Assembly (NCBI GenBank): GCA_905221615.1
Contig: CAJNDT010000975.1
Coordinates: forward strand, 1-64,000
Direction of reading: 5' to 3'
DNA from: Symbiodinium sp. CCMP2592
Lineage: Eukaryota; Sar; Dinophyceae; Suessiales; Symbiodiniaceae
Length of the DNA stretch: 64,000 bases
Shown: positions 29,823-40,029 of the stretch, piece after piece
How positions within the stretch are numbered: position 1 is the stretch's first letter
How the letters are laid out: every line of letters starts with the position of its first letter
Made by a program: the position numbers and the translations under genes
The notes under the pieces: model-generated
What the model was told of the DNA's origin: nothing
The model's database searches: none
What the model saw: the letters and a program-made list of their open reading frames with translations, nothing else

Positions 29823-29866
29823 GATAACTTTTATGCTAAGTGTGCTAACTATCTTAAAAAGTTATC
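29823..29866. repeat. AT-rich inverted repeat
   Basis: GATAACTTTT (29,823-29,832) and AAAAGTTATC (29,857-29,866) are perfect complements around a 24-base loop, inside an AT-rich island unlike its surroundings. This could be a small non-autonomous element or an RNA hairpin. No target duplication was identified. Confidence 0.5.
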
Positions 29867-30042
29867 AACCTTAGCTTGATTAGCTGTTCTTAGACAAAAG
29901 CTAGCTTTACTTATCTTATGGAAATATTTTTGTGAACCGCTCACCACTTTTTCTAAACAGGGTGCTTGCCGAAAATGACAATATTTCCAGGCAGCATGTG
30001 CTTCATTGTACACACTCCACAGATCCCTGCATATGTTTGCAG

Positions 30043-30133
30043 CAGCACTCGGTGCTTTTCTCCCTGCATGCAGCTCGCTTGTATAGCAGCACTCGGTGCT
30101 TTCGGCTTTGCATGTACCAGCACTCGGTGCTTT
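30043..30133. repeat. Three copies of the palindrome CAGCACTCGGTGCTTT
   Basis: Identical 16-base copies start at 30,043, 30,087 and 30,118. Each contains AGCAC-TCG-GTGCT, a 5-bp stem with a 3-base loop. Variants of the same palindrome occur at 44,144-44,539. Confidence 0.85.
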
Positions 30134-30225
30134 GATTGGCCACGCAGATTGGCAATGTATGTATGCTATGAGTATATGATCCATTGCCGGAAACACGCAG
30201 GCGCTAGGCCCAAGGAGGGCCATCC

Positions 30226-32699
30226 GTGACCACTGCCCACGCTGCAGCAGCCAAGATCCACAGGGATCTTTTTGTGCCAGGGCTCACCATGCCCATGACC
30301 ACGGAGGTGCAGCAGGCCATCACCCAGATAAAGAAGGATGTCCAGATCCCCATAAATACGAAATGGTTGCAGATCTGCAACCACTTGATGCAAGCAGGGC
30401 TCTTGTACCAGCTGCAGGTGGTTCCCAGCTCCATGCGCCATGTTTTCATGGCATGACTGCCACCACAAGGGCCACGCCATCCTTGCCACAGGCCCAGATC
30501 GAGTTGGCCACCGATGCAGACAAGCGCCAGCCAGATCAAGGCCAATGTGGAGCTCTGCGAGGCCAGCGGAGGCCAGCTAGCCAGACCTACAGGGCAGGAA
30601 AGGTACCTGAGCCTGGGCAGCTCCCACTTGACCCAGTTTTGCAAGGCCGTCGAGAACAACGCCAAGACCAGCCACTCAGAGCTGTCCAAGCTTTGCCAAG
30701 GGGTGCTGAGCCTCGATGCTTGCACCCAGGACCATGGTTCAGATTCCGTGTTTTCCCGGATGATTTCGTAGGGATGGAAATGGGACAGACCTCCCATTGC
30801 TCATCCAGCAAGCTTTGAATTCCTCCCACATCACCCAAAGCTCCGGAAATGAGGTCGAAGCGATGTTCCACATCGCTTCCCACTTCGAGGCCACGAAATC
30901 CTTGCTCCAAGCGGTGCAGCTGGCCATGACCACTCAACCACCATGTCTGCCATACATGAGCTCGGTGAGCAACTTTGTCCAGAACTATTCTGGGGGGCCA
31001 AGCTTTCCAATCGTGAAGATCTTGGCCCATGTGAGCCACTTGTTTTTGCATAAGTTTGTTGTTTTTGGTAAACATGTGTTTTCTAGATACGGTATAGGTG
31101 CATGATGGGCTTAGGATTAACTTTTGCAGGTCGATCCTTCCAGACGTCTCTCAGCCTCGGCCAGGAGTTCACAGAGTGTGTAAGCCAGCTGGATTTCAAG
31201 GAGCCATCCTCCATGTTCCCGTGGCTTCGAGCGGCCAGCTTCGCCGCCAACTTGGCCTCTCTCCACTCCAAGGACAACATTGGGCGGTCCATCTCCAAGT
31301 CGGACGTGGAGAAGCTCCGCCATCCGAGCCAGCGCTCTGAGGTGCTCCAAGCGGAGAAGCAGTGCTGAAGCCCAAGGTGACCATGAAACCAACTTGGGCT
31401 GTCCTGCCAAGCGCGGGCCATGATCAGAACCATTTTGTACCTGACGAAGAGGCAGGACGAGGGCCATGAGACGCACCACTATGACAGTCTTGCAGAGATT
31501 GCCCAAACCTTCGGCACGGAGATGCAAAAGTTGCACGCGGGTTCCGCCAGCAGCTCCAGTGCAGCACCCAAAGAAGCTGAAGAAGCAGTTTTGCCAATGC
31601 AGCTGGAGGACTGCAGTCTGTGTTCAGTTTGGTAAGCTTTCATGAGGGACTGCAGGGGGTGCCATTATAGTGGGTTTCAAATACACATGCATTTAATGGC
31701 CGCAGGACACCATGGATGCGGCCAAGATCTGCCTCAAGCGAACAGCCATGCAAATCGGCCAGTACTACAAGCAGAAAGGCGAAGCCAAGCTGTGGAAGTT
31801 CGTCGAGCTGGACATGAGAAGGCCCACTTCCACCACCAGCCTTTGTTCAGTTCCGGCGAGGAGCCAGAGGTTCTCACAGTGCCACACGAGGAGTTGAAGA
31901 ACTTCAAGCTGGCCCCAGGCGATCCACTCCAGCTGGTCGCCACAGACGACATGGAGCCATTGCTGCCACAGAACAGCCAGACCGTGGAGATGGAGCAGGC
32001 CAAAGCCAAGGCCAGCCTCCTGCTCTTCCAGACCTATAGCAAGTGCTCCAGCTGGAAACCACATGCATGGTTTTTGCACAGTCATCTAAATGGTGCATGT
32101 AACGTTTATATATATATATATATATATTATGTTAAGTTTTTTGCGACATGTGTCTTGTGAATTCCCCTTTGTGACCTTTGTGCAAGGCACATGCCAGATG
32201 CATCGAGCTTGGTTTGGGCAACCAAGGGCGCTGGCCTGTTTGCCAACAGCCAGCAGCAGAAGTTGACGCTGGTGCCATACGGCACCATGTCCACCCCAAA
32301 GGATCCGGCCAAGCAGACTGTCAGCAGGACCAGCTGTGTCGTGTCAGGCCCGAACGCCACCCAGTTCCAAGTGTCGGCACCCAAGCTGCCCCAAGCTAGA
32401 CCTCGAGAAAGTGCAGGGCTTGGCTGTGCCTTTCTTCCATGTCGGCCAGACCACGGAGTCAGCCTTCGTGAACATGGAGGCCGCCACCATCAACGTGGAA
32501 GCACACCATCCCGTGCTATCGCAACAAGCGCGCAGCTCCAGGCTGGGAACCAGCTGCTGGTGCTCCAGAAGAGGACACGTCTAACAAGGCCAATGCGGCC
32601 AAGGAGACCAAGAAGGACAAGAAGGAGGCCAAGACCGCGAAGAAGGAGGCCAAGGCCACGGAGAAGACGACAAAGCCAGCCAAGAAGCCACGAAAGTAG
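30226..32699 (+). pseudogene. Degraded or multi-exon gene of unknown function with Lys-rich C-terminus
   Basis: Several short coding-like blocks lie on the plus strand in shifting frames: about 30,226-30,456, 30,514-30,771, 30,797-31,010, 31,126-31,367, 31,420-31,635, 31,700-32,070, 32,190-32,580 and a Lys/Ala-rich end 32,583-32,699 (KETKKDKKEAKTAKK). Some gaps, for example 31,030-31,130 ending TTTTGCAG, look intron-like, while others look like indels. No known domain was recognised. It may be a real gene with introns or a decayed copy of a repetitive family. Joining the blocks without transcript data would be guesswork. Confidence 0.45.
32107..32128. repeat. (TA)n microsatellite
   Basis: About eleven TA units in a probable intron or gap between coding-like blocks of the degraded gene. 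Confidence 0.9.
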
Positions 32700-32891
32700 T
32701 AGCTGTCAGCGAGGCAGAACCAAAAGCGCGACCATGACAGTTGCTCTGAGCAGAAAAAATATTGAGCTTTCTTGCACATGCATTCATGCACTTGAACATC
32801 CGCTAGCAAGCGTGCATACTTTTCCAAGTATTGCCGCATGCCAACCATAGCTTGGAACTTCCAGTAGCTGCACCTCTAGCTGCACCAGTCG

Positions 32892-33308
32892 CCATGTGTG
32901 ACATATCCATGAAGACTGGCGTCCAGCTGACGAACAAGCCAGCTGGCAGCACCGTCAACCTCCCAGAGGACATGCTTACCACCCACGACAATGTCCAGTG
33001 TTCAGCTGCGGCCCAGCAAGCGAACAATCCTCCATCTGCTCGTTGGCCCACATGCCAGAAGCCACCTCAAGCCATTCCAAGCTGTACCAGCACCTCAGAG
33101 CCAAGCGGCACCAGGAGTACCAGAAACTCCATGGCCCAGACCAACAGACCCACTTGGCCTCAACCAGCAGGACCAGAGCCCAGAAGCAAAATGTCCAGGT
33201 CCAGTGGGCGACACCAGTGTGTCCATATTGTGCGGCGGCAAGAAGAAGGGAAAAGGAAAGGAGAAAGGAAAAGACAAGGGCAAGAGCACGAGCCCAGACC
33301 AGCTGTGA
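32892..33308 (+). pseudogene. Second degraded coding fragment with Lys-rich tail
   Basis: Two plus-strand frames share this stretch. One contains KLYQHLRAKRHQEYQKLHG and CPYCAAA. The other ends in GGKKKGKGKEKGKDKGKS and stops at 33,306-33,308. The pattern resembles the Lys-rich end of the preceding fragment, so both may derive from one gene family. No function can be assigned. Confidence 0.35.
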
Positions 33309-33639
33309 GCCTTACCGCGACGGTCGAGGAGCTCCCGAAGGTTCCGAGGCCGAAGAAAAGGCCTGAACTTCCGGTGTTACCATATCCGGCCACTTCTCTG
33401 ACACCACAGGAGACAAGGGCAGAAGTGCAGCCGGTGGCAAGGGCAGCGGCTCTGGGGTGGGGCCTCCATGGCCTCAATCTTCCGAGGCCTCCTCCGGCGA
33501 TCGTTTTGGAGACGAGGCCGGGGAGACGTCTGCCGGAGCCGCCAGCAGTTCCGAGAAGGTCGAGGACACCGGTGAGGCGGAGGACCCGGCCGAGAGGATC
33601 ACGGAGCCCGGCCTGGAGCTCCTGTAGGTGCCAGCCCGG

Positions 33640-34317
33640 AGTTTTATGATGGAAAAGAAAATAGCGCCGAGCCTTCTGATGCGTGCTGGATTGCAAGTGA
33701 CAGAGATGTGCTGCCTAAGTTCAGCTTGTTTGAGCATGAGTTGCGGTCGCATGTTCCATATATATAGCAGTTCCTGCGAAGTGTGCGTGAGAGCTAGGGG
33801 TTTGAAGAAAGCCCGCCAAAGGACCGATGTGCACCAGAACGAGGTACAGCTTGATCAGTTCTGGCATGGGTCGCTGAAGTTCTTGATCATTGTGCATTCT
33901 AGGTCTTTTGCCATAGGTTGCGTGAATGGTGATAGGCCGAAGGAAGCGATTGTTGCAGACATTTCCCAGTGGCTTTTGCATTTCGGTTTGTCCAACAAAG
34001 ACTGCCTCTTCACCTGTGACGCTGAGGGTTACATGCGTGCGTTGTGGCAGCAGCTCCTGCAGGATCAGCCAACATTCCAAGGTACCATCGAGCAGTTCGC
34101 AGCAGGCCGTCACGCCCCTGTGGCGGAACGCGGGGTTCGAGCTTTGAGAGAAGTTGCCAGTGGGATTTTGTTGCAGATGCAGGACAACTTTGTTGGGTTG
34201 AGGAACAATCGGAAAGCCTTTAGCTTGTTGTTGTTTGCCCATGCTTGCGCAGTGCATAACGGCATAAAGGATACAACACCATGTCTGGATCCATGTTGTC
34301 GCCTTTGCAGAGACTGA
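33640..34317 (+). pseudogene. Copia integrase remnant
   Basis: The zinc region reads FEHELRSHVPY up to about 33,764, then shifts frame before CEVCVRARG. Together they restore the H..H..C..C pattern of Copia pre-integrase. The core follows: VQLDQFWHG, LFTCDAEGYM and a Glu-containing ERGVRALRE. The first acidic position is kept as D in QLDQFW. The frame ends at 34,317, while the downstream RT part continues in the -1 frame from about 34,281. Confidence 0.7.
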
Positions 34318-36056
34318 GAGGGAACCAGCACAAAGCACACCAAACCTACGTTTTCGGTGGGACTGTTCTTGTTGCGCCACCACCAAGCAAAGCAGCAGCA
34401 ATCACAGGTCGATTTGCGTATGGAGCCTACCTGGGACCTGTTCTGGGGAAGGCTTCACATTGGGCTTCTATCCAGCTGAGGCCGGGAGAGGTTGAGATCC
34501 TGCCATCACCTGCTGTGAAGATGTTGTTGCCAGTGAGATACGACCTTGAGTTGCTTGGGTTGCTTGGGAAGAGGTCTGGGAGCATTGTGCATCGACCGCC
34601 GCGCTTGCCTGACATTGAGCGTGTCGATGATGAGTTGACCGTGTTGCCGTTGAGCTTGACTGAAGATGGGAACCCTCCAAAGGATTGGTTGCTTGAGCAT
34701 GGTCGAACCCGTCGTTGCTTGGCTTGTGAGCGTGGCATGTTCCATGGAGTGAAACATTCAGTGACCTGTCGGAAGCGTTATCGTGCGTGGCTTGAGGAAC
34801 AGCGTGAGAATCAGCCGGCAGCCGCCGGACGACAGGGAGGCGAGGAACCTTCAGACGTAGTGCCAGAGCCCATTGGGATGGATGATGAGGACCCGAGAGT
34901 TGAGGTGGAACTTCCAGATGACTATGATGATGTTGAGGTTCGGGATCCTTGGATGCCATCGGTTGATGATTATCTCCCCTCTGGGTCACCTCCTGCTGTA
35001 CCTTCTGAGGCCGAGCCTTTGGAGGAACAGGGAGAAGCAGAAGAGGATGAAGGCCGAGGCGTCGGTGAAATCCCGATGGATGTTGATGCATGTTGGTCGG
35101 TTGCCTCTTATGATGCACTTGATGCTGTTCCACTTGAGTTTGCGGAGAACTTTGCTGTTGGAGTCGAGTGTCGGGCGAGCATGTTTTCGAGCATTGAAGA
35201 TGATGGTTGGACAGAACTGAAGATGCGTGACCGCATCATCTACCTCCAGAAACCCAGTTTCGTGAGGGACGATGCCACTGATAAACCGCTCGATCCCACG
35301 AAGACCCGCGAGGGAATGACTAAGGAGATTCGAGCACTCGATTCACTTCGAGTTGGAGACGTTGTGACCAAGCGCGAGGCGGATGAGTACTGTCGAGATC
35401 ATGGGATTCGGATCCTCTCCACTCGGTGGGTTGTGGTGGAGAAGAAGGACGGAGAAACAAAGGAGGACATCGTGCGTGCCAGAGTGGTCGCACGTGATTA
35501 CGCCAGCGGCAGCCCTACGGCGGCCGAGCTGGGGATCTCAAGTCCTACTTCGTCCAATGAAGCGTTCCGGTCCTTCCTTGTTTTCGTCTCTGCGACTGAT
35601 TCGGACATTGTGCTTGCCGACGTTTCAACAGCCTTCTTGTTTGCGCTCATTGTGTCGCCTGAGTGTGTGATGCTACCACCAAACATTCGCTTCAGTGACA
35701 ACTCAAGAGTTTTCATGAAGTTGCGGAAAGCACTTTATGGATTGCGATCGGCGTCACTTGCGTGGTACAAGCATCTGAGCGAGCTTGTGAAAGAGATGGG
35801 CTTGCATGCGTCGGATACAGAGAAGAGCGTGTTTTCGGGAGAGTACGAGTTCAAGGGAAAGAAAGTTTGGATGCTTTTGCTTGCTTACGTCGACGATTTG
35901 ATGATTGCTTGTAAGGACAGAGAAGCAGCACTCAATTTGATCGAGCGCCTGGGGCGTTCGGTGAAGATCAAGGTCACAGGGATCCTGTCCCGTGACAAGA
36001 AGATCGACTTCTTGGGTGTTGGGGCTTCCAGAGGGCTACTTCACTTCGGTGTATGA
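34281..36056 (+). pseudogene. Copia reverse transcriptase (second element)
   Basis: 591 codons. The N-terminal part (GNQHKAHQTYVFGGTVLV) is the end of the integrase region, followed by an acidic linker. The Copia RT begins near TKEIRALDSLRVGD, with ARVVARDYA, LADVSTAFLFA, RKALYGLRSASLAWYKH and the catalytic LLAYVDDLMIA (about 35,880). The last codons, after KIDFLG near 36,015, are out of frame, since the proper continuation is in the next frame. Catalytic residues appear intact, but the protein cannot be made as one chain with integrase or RNase H. Confidence 0.88.
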
Positions 36057-37635
36057 GTCCTACGGCATAAAACGGGGGAGCCCAACGCCGCCAGATCTTA
36101 GAAAAATATTGGATGAATCCCTGGAGAAACCCGATTCCCAGAAACCGTTGTCCACGGAAGCGGCGACGAAATATCGCTCAGCAGTGGGCAAGATCAGTTG
36201 GGCGGGGCAAACGAGAATAGACTTGACCTACTTCATCAGTGTTCTGAGCCGAGGCCAGTCAACGCCTTTGGTTGTACATGAAGCCTGCCTTCGGGCTTTC
36301 CTCAGGTATCTGATTTCGGTGGATCACCTCAAACAACTCATGAGTGCCGAGGAGTGTTCTGGAAGGGTCGAAGCTTACGTCGATTCGAACTGGGCCCCCG
36401 AACGGAATAACGATCGGAGGTCCCTGTCGGGATGTGTTATCGTCGTCGATGGCTTCCCCATCAAGGCATTTACCCGGACACAGACCAGCGTGGCAATGTC
36501 GAGCGCAGAAGCAGAGTTGGTTGCGATCACCGAGGGAGCCAAGGAAGCGGTAGGAGTTGTTGCTTTGGTTCAGCACATCTGGGGAATGTTTCGCACCTGT
36601 CAGGAGCCACCCGCGATCTACTCAGACTCGCAAGCCGCCATCAATATTGGATCCATGCATGGTTTGCTTCGTCGAGTCAGGCACATTGATCTTCGCGTGT
36701 GTTGGACTCAGGCTGCGATTCAGGATAAGTTGATTACGTTGTCTTGGGTTCCTGGAGCCCAGAACCCCGCTGATATCTTCACGAAAGCGCTGGGAAAGCC
36801 ACAAGTGCATTGGGAAAAGCTTGGGATCATCGAGCATCTGCCGCGGCAATCTCTCTTGTTGCTTGATCTTGATTTTGATAACGAGGTGCTCTGCACGATG
36901 CTTGGAAGAGTGGTGTCCGCCCCCGTCCTTGAGCGCTTTAGTCGCCAGCTTGACGAGGTGAACCCTTTGAGAAACCGTTGGGTTGTGGTTGAGTTCTGCA
37001 CCTCAGTGAACTCCGGCATGAAGGTTTCTGCCGAGGCCTTCAGAGATCTGAAGGTGATTTGCATCACGGAAGAGGAGAATGGACTGTCTGAGGACACTAT
37101 CGCGTTGACTCGAAGCTTTATCGTGCGCATGGTTGAACACAAGGTGCGTGTGCTTGTTTGGTCTTCGACCCCGTGCACAGGTGGATGCTTGTGGCAGCAT
37201 CTTCATATGGGCAGAGCTGGACACGATGCCCGCCTCAGGAAACTGTGGGGCATCCAGCGGATGCTTTGGAAGAACCTCTGCCTGTTGGTGTCGCCAGTTG
37301 AAGGGATGAGTGCCGAGCTTCAGCCGTACTTTGCAGTCGAGTGGCCCAAGACGTGCCAGTACTGGAGTTGGAAAGACGTCAAGAAGATGCTTGCGAGCCG
37401 CGAGCGTCCTGTGATCACCAGCTTCGTTGATGGCTGTGCTGTCGGCATGATTGGAGCAGATGGAGCATTGATTCACAAGCGTTGGCGTGTGGACACCGAC
37501 TTCGAGCCACTTGCTTGCGCGTTGAACAGCATTCGTTGCACCAAGGACCATGTTCATTCCGAGAACTTCAATCTTCGCGAGACGCAGCACTACCCTGTTG
37601 CCTTGTGTGACAAAGTGTTGCAATCTTTGAAGTGA
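35992..37635 (+). pseudogene. Copia RNase H with C-terminal methyltransferase-like domain (second element)
   Basis: Continues RT after a one-base shift near 36,020 (LPEGYFTSVYE onward). RNase H shows YVDSNWAPERN, SSAEAELVAI and IYSDSQAAINIG, then ADIFTKALG. The C-terminal about 220 residues (VVVEFCTSVNSGM, VWSSTPCTGGCLWQHL, FAVEWPKTCQYW, KRWRVDTD) follow the order of a Rossmann methyltransferase. That is: a first loop, a PC motif as in cytosine-C5 enzymes, an E-W/N-P motif and a terminal W.V.T strand. Family assignment of this tail is an inference. Similar tails recur on dinoflagellate Copia proteins. Confidence 0.8.
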
Positions 37636-37741
37636 GCCCAATACGTCGCGTCCTCAGCTTAGACTCAGAGACGCCGCAGACCCGCAGCTGGTAACCTCGA
37701 ACTGAGTGCCAGTTAGAGTTTCTTTCTTTTAGTGACGAGCC

Positions 37742-38110
37742 ATGGACGAGCTTCTTTGGCTTCTACTTGCCACGGCAACAGTGTCCGCTGCGGTGGCCAG
37801 TTTGGTCACTTGGTGCTTGGTTGCTCCCCGGAAGTCGGTTAGTTTGAAAACGCAAGTCAGACTTGACGATCCGGATGAATCAGAAGAAGATCTTTCGACA
37901 GCTTTGCCTACTACAACTTTGGACGAACACAGCAAGTTCTTTCTTTCCTCAGCTGGCAAGACTTTGCACCTCTTTCCAACGTGCCCAGGTCGCCACGCCA
38001 GGCTGAAGACCTTTCGGGTGTGCATCAATTGCATCAACCGCCTTGATTCTGCACCAACTGTCGGAACGAAGCAACCTCCAAGAGGGGGTAAAGGAATTCG
38101 ACACCGTTGA
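37742..38110 (+). CDS. Small membrane protein with His/Cys cluster
   Basis: 122 codons from ATG 37,742, about 100 bases after the RNase H/methyltransferase frame. Residues about 4-27 are one hydrophobic helix (LLWLLLATATVSAAVASLVTW begins it), followed by an acidic stretch. GKTLHLFPTC and CINC come next, which resembles the Zn-binding pattern of Ada-type domains. The same helix-then-cluster order occurs near the C-terminus of the giant element's second ORF. It is probably the last gene of the second Copia element. Function unknown. Confidence 0.6.
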   Translation: MDELLWLLLATATVSAAVASLVTWCLVAPRKSVSLKTQVRLDDPDESEEDLSTALPTTTLDEHSKFFLSSAGKTLHLFPTCPGRHARLKTFRVCINCINRLDSAPTVGTKQPPRGGKGIRHR

Positions 38111-38924
38111 TGTGGGATGGAGCTTGCTTCGCATGGTTGCTTAAGTAAGTTGTCGTTTGTTTTTGCCCTGAAGAACCAACACCTGTCAGCAGCGAGAGCA
38201 AAAGTGTTTCAAGTCGAGTTTTCTTTCACGTCTGAGCAAGTAGAGAATTTCATGCAGAACGGCATGGTATTTGCATGTTTTGAGCATGTCTGAAGAGTCT
38301 TGAGCTTGTTTTGTGCCAACTGCCGCAAGGATGAGACTGCAGTTTGAAAGGATCCTCAAGGGAATCTTTGTGAAGTGCTTGAAGTGCTTAGCAGAAGCAC
38401 TAGTGTCTCTGAGGGGCCTGAGTTGGTTGTGCGAGTTTGGTTGCAAGCTGTAGTTCAGAAGTTTTGCTGCAGTGAAAGCGTGACCGAACTGCTTGGCTCA
38501 AGCGCGAGTGTGAAAAAGAAGTCCGAGTGCAGCGCTTCGCTTTGCAGTTTGTCCTGAGCCACTTCGTGAAGTTTGTTTTCCGACTGGGAGAGCTTCGTGA
38601 GCTTTTGGTTGGAACTTCAAGGTTTTGAACTTGGTTGTGACGGTCTCGAAGTTTTTCGGCCCGGCTACGTGTCGGCGGCAGCGCCAAAGAGGCCGCCACC
38701 CGGGCATAACCCGGGGATTCCTGCTGCTCGTGCCACAGTGCACCCGAAGCCGCGAGGGCCCAAGCAGGCCCACAGTCGCTCCAACTCTCCAGCTCTCCAG
38801 AAGCCATGGACTCCAAGGCTCCACAACTTAAGCACTTAACCCATGGAAACCCAAACCTTGCCGGGGCCGGCGGACCAGAGCGCCAAGAAGCGCCCAGCAG
38901 CGGCGGTGCGCTTTCAGTGTGTGT
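38111..38924. other. Non-coding stretch
   Basis: No recognisable gene. It ends in a (GT)n run at 38,915-38,933 that leads into the first long direct repeat. Open frames here lack motifs and overlap on both strands. Confidence 0.6.
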
Positions 38925-39589
38925 GTGTGTGTGACAACCCTGTGTCCAAGGGTCTTCAGGCCACGCTCCCATGACATGCTTTGCTTTGCCTTTCTCTTGG
39001 TCTTCTATCACTACAGCAGGGGGATGAGACGCATGCTCAGTGATCTCATCCAACGAAGCTAACTGAGTATGCGGGAAGCTGAAACTGGCCATTTCAGTGT
39101 ACCTGCTATGGGGGACTCCGCTCCTGGGCTCTGCGTGGCAGCTGGAGGGAGTCAGCAAGGTGCTCTGGGCCAGGCATGGCAGCTGGGACCTTGCACCCCA
39201 TGATCCCATTGGACATGGCACGGGGCAAGCCGAGAACCCTCAGTGCGTGCGTTGGGTGCCATTCTTCCATGCTTGCGTCCACCGTACATTTGGAGCGGTA
39301 CATTCAGTGCTTGAGCTTACAGTTATTGGACGTTTGGTGACGAGTCACAGGTTGCGCAGTCAGTCAGGCCCACGTTCTCTGTGTTGCCCTTCGGTGCGTT
39401 GGGGTTCAGGCTGGCGTTGTGGTTTAGTCAGGCAGGTAGAGGTCTCAGGCCACGAACTTTCTGCTCTTCCTCTTTGCAGTTATTGTCCATGATGCCACGT
39501 GTCAAAAGTCATCCAGCATGTGGTCGCCTGAGACCTGGGTGCTGGTTCTGGTTCTTCGCATACCGAAACCTTACTTGCCATTCAGTGTG
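38925..39589. repeat. Long direct repeat, left copy (about 665 bp)
   Basis: Starts at GTGTGTGTGACAACCC and ends at CCATTCAGTGTG. It repeats almost exactly at 43,344-44,016, with only small indels seen by eye (for example one extra base near 43,646 and seven near 43,735). It contains a segment near 39,399-39,450 (CTTCGGTGCGTTGGGGTTCAGG...) that is also part of the satellite unit it flanks. Confidence 0.93.
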
Positions 39590-40029
39590 TAGTCCTCCGG
39601 GACGGTGGTGTATGCCTCGGTGCTGCACTCAGATCCTCCAAGTCCGGAGGCGCCAAATTCAGTGTCAGCGCTTAGATCAGTTCAATGAGGAGAGCAGTGA
39701 AGCCACACGGCCCTACCGCCTCTTATGGCACCCACAAAATCGGCTTCATGCCTACCAAAACGCGATTGCAGCCAAAGCAGCTTCAAGCGACCATACCCAA
39801 GGAATGTGCTGTAGACGCTAGAGGGCCTTTTCGTGACCGTTGTAGTTGTTTTGCTTTCCGTTGGTACACCCGTTTAAGGTAGGGTGTTTTCCTTTTTGGT
39901 TTTCCTGTTGTAAACTGCGATAGGGTAGGTGCGGTCTTTTAAACTTTTAAACTGTTGAACCTTCGGGGACAAGTTCGACCAGAACTTGGAGCCGTGGATC
40001 TACCCAGCAGCTCACACACTTTGACCAGA
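39590..40029. other. Stretch between direct repeat and satellite
   Basis: 440 bases with no recognisable gene or internal repeat. It contains GTGT/TTTT-rich non-coding sequence. CAGTGTCAGCGC echoes the CAGTG motif of the direct repeats. Confidence 0.5.

Larger units (their letters stand above)
29014..30225. other. Intergenic stretch after the giant element
   Basis: 29,014-29,040 is leftover minisatellite. From there to about 29,820 several overlapping open frames exist on both strands, but none shows a recognisable motif or clear coding signature. 29,820-29,935 is markedly AT-rich. The rest contains the palindromic repeats listed separately. No gene is called. Confidence 0.6.
33420..38110 (+). 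mobile_element. Second, decayed Copia-like retrotransposon (no LTRs found)
   Basis: A run of broken frames in the order integrase, RT, RNase H, C-terminal methyltransferase-like domain, followed by a small membrane/Cys-cluster ORF. The integrase-before-RT order and YVDD identify Ty1/copia. At least three frame changes (about 33,770, 34,280 and 36,020) make it inactive. Its protein sequence is only distantly similar to the giant element, so it is a different lineage. I found no flanking direct repeats that would be its LTRs, and the 5' boundary is approximate. Confidence 0.8.

Noticed and set aside
29087..29823. Several overlapping frames of 80-128 codons on both strands
   Set aside because: No motif, no preferred strand and no neighbouring context. 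They look like random frames in GC-rich DNA.
38480..38500. Possible relict spliced leader (TTGGCTCAAG near 38,490)
   Set aside because: Only about ten bases match the 3' end of the dinoflagellate spliced leader, and the upstream half does not. A chance match of this length is expected in 64 kb with some leniency.
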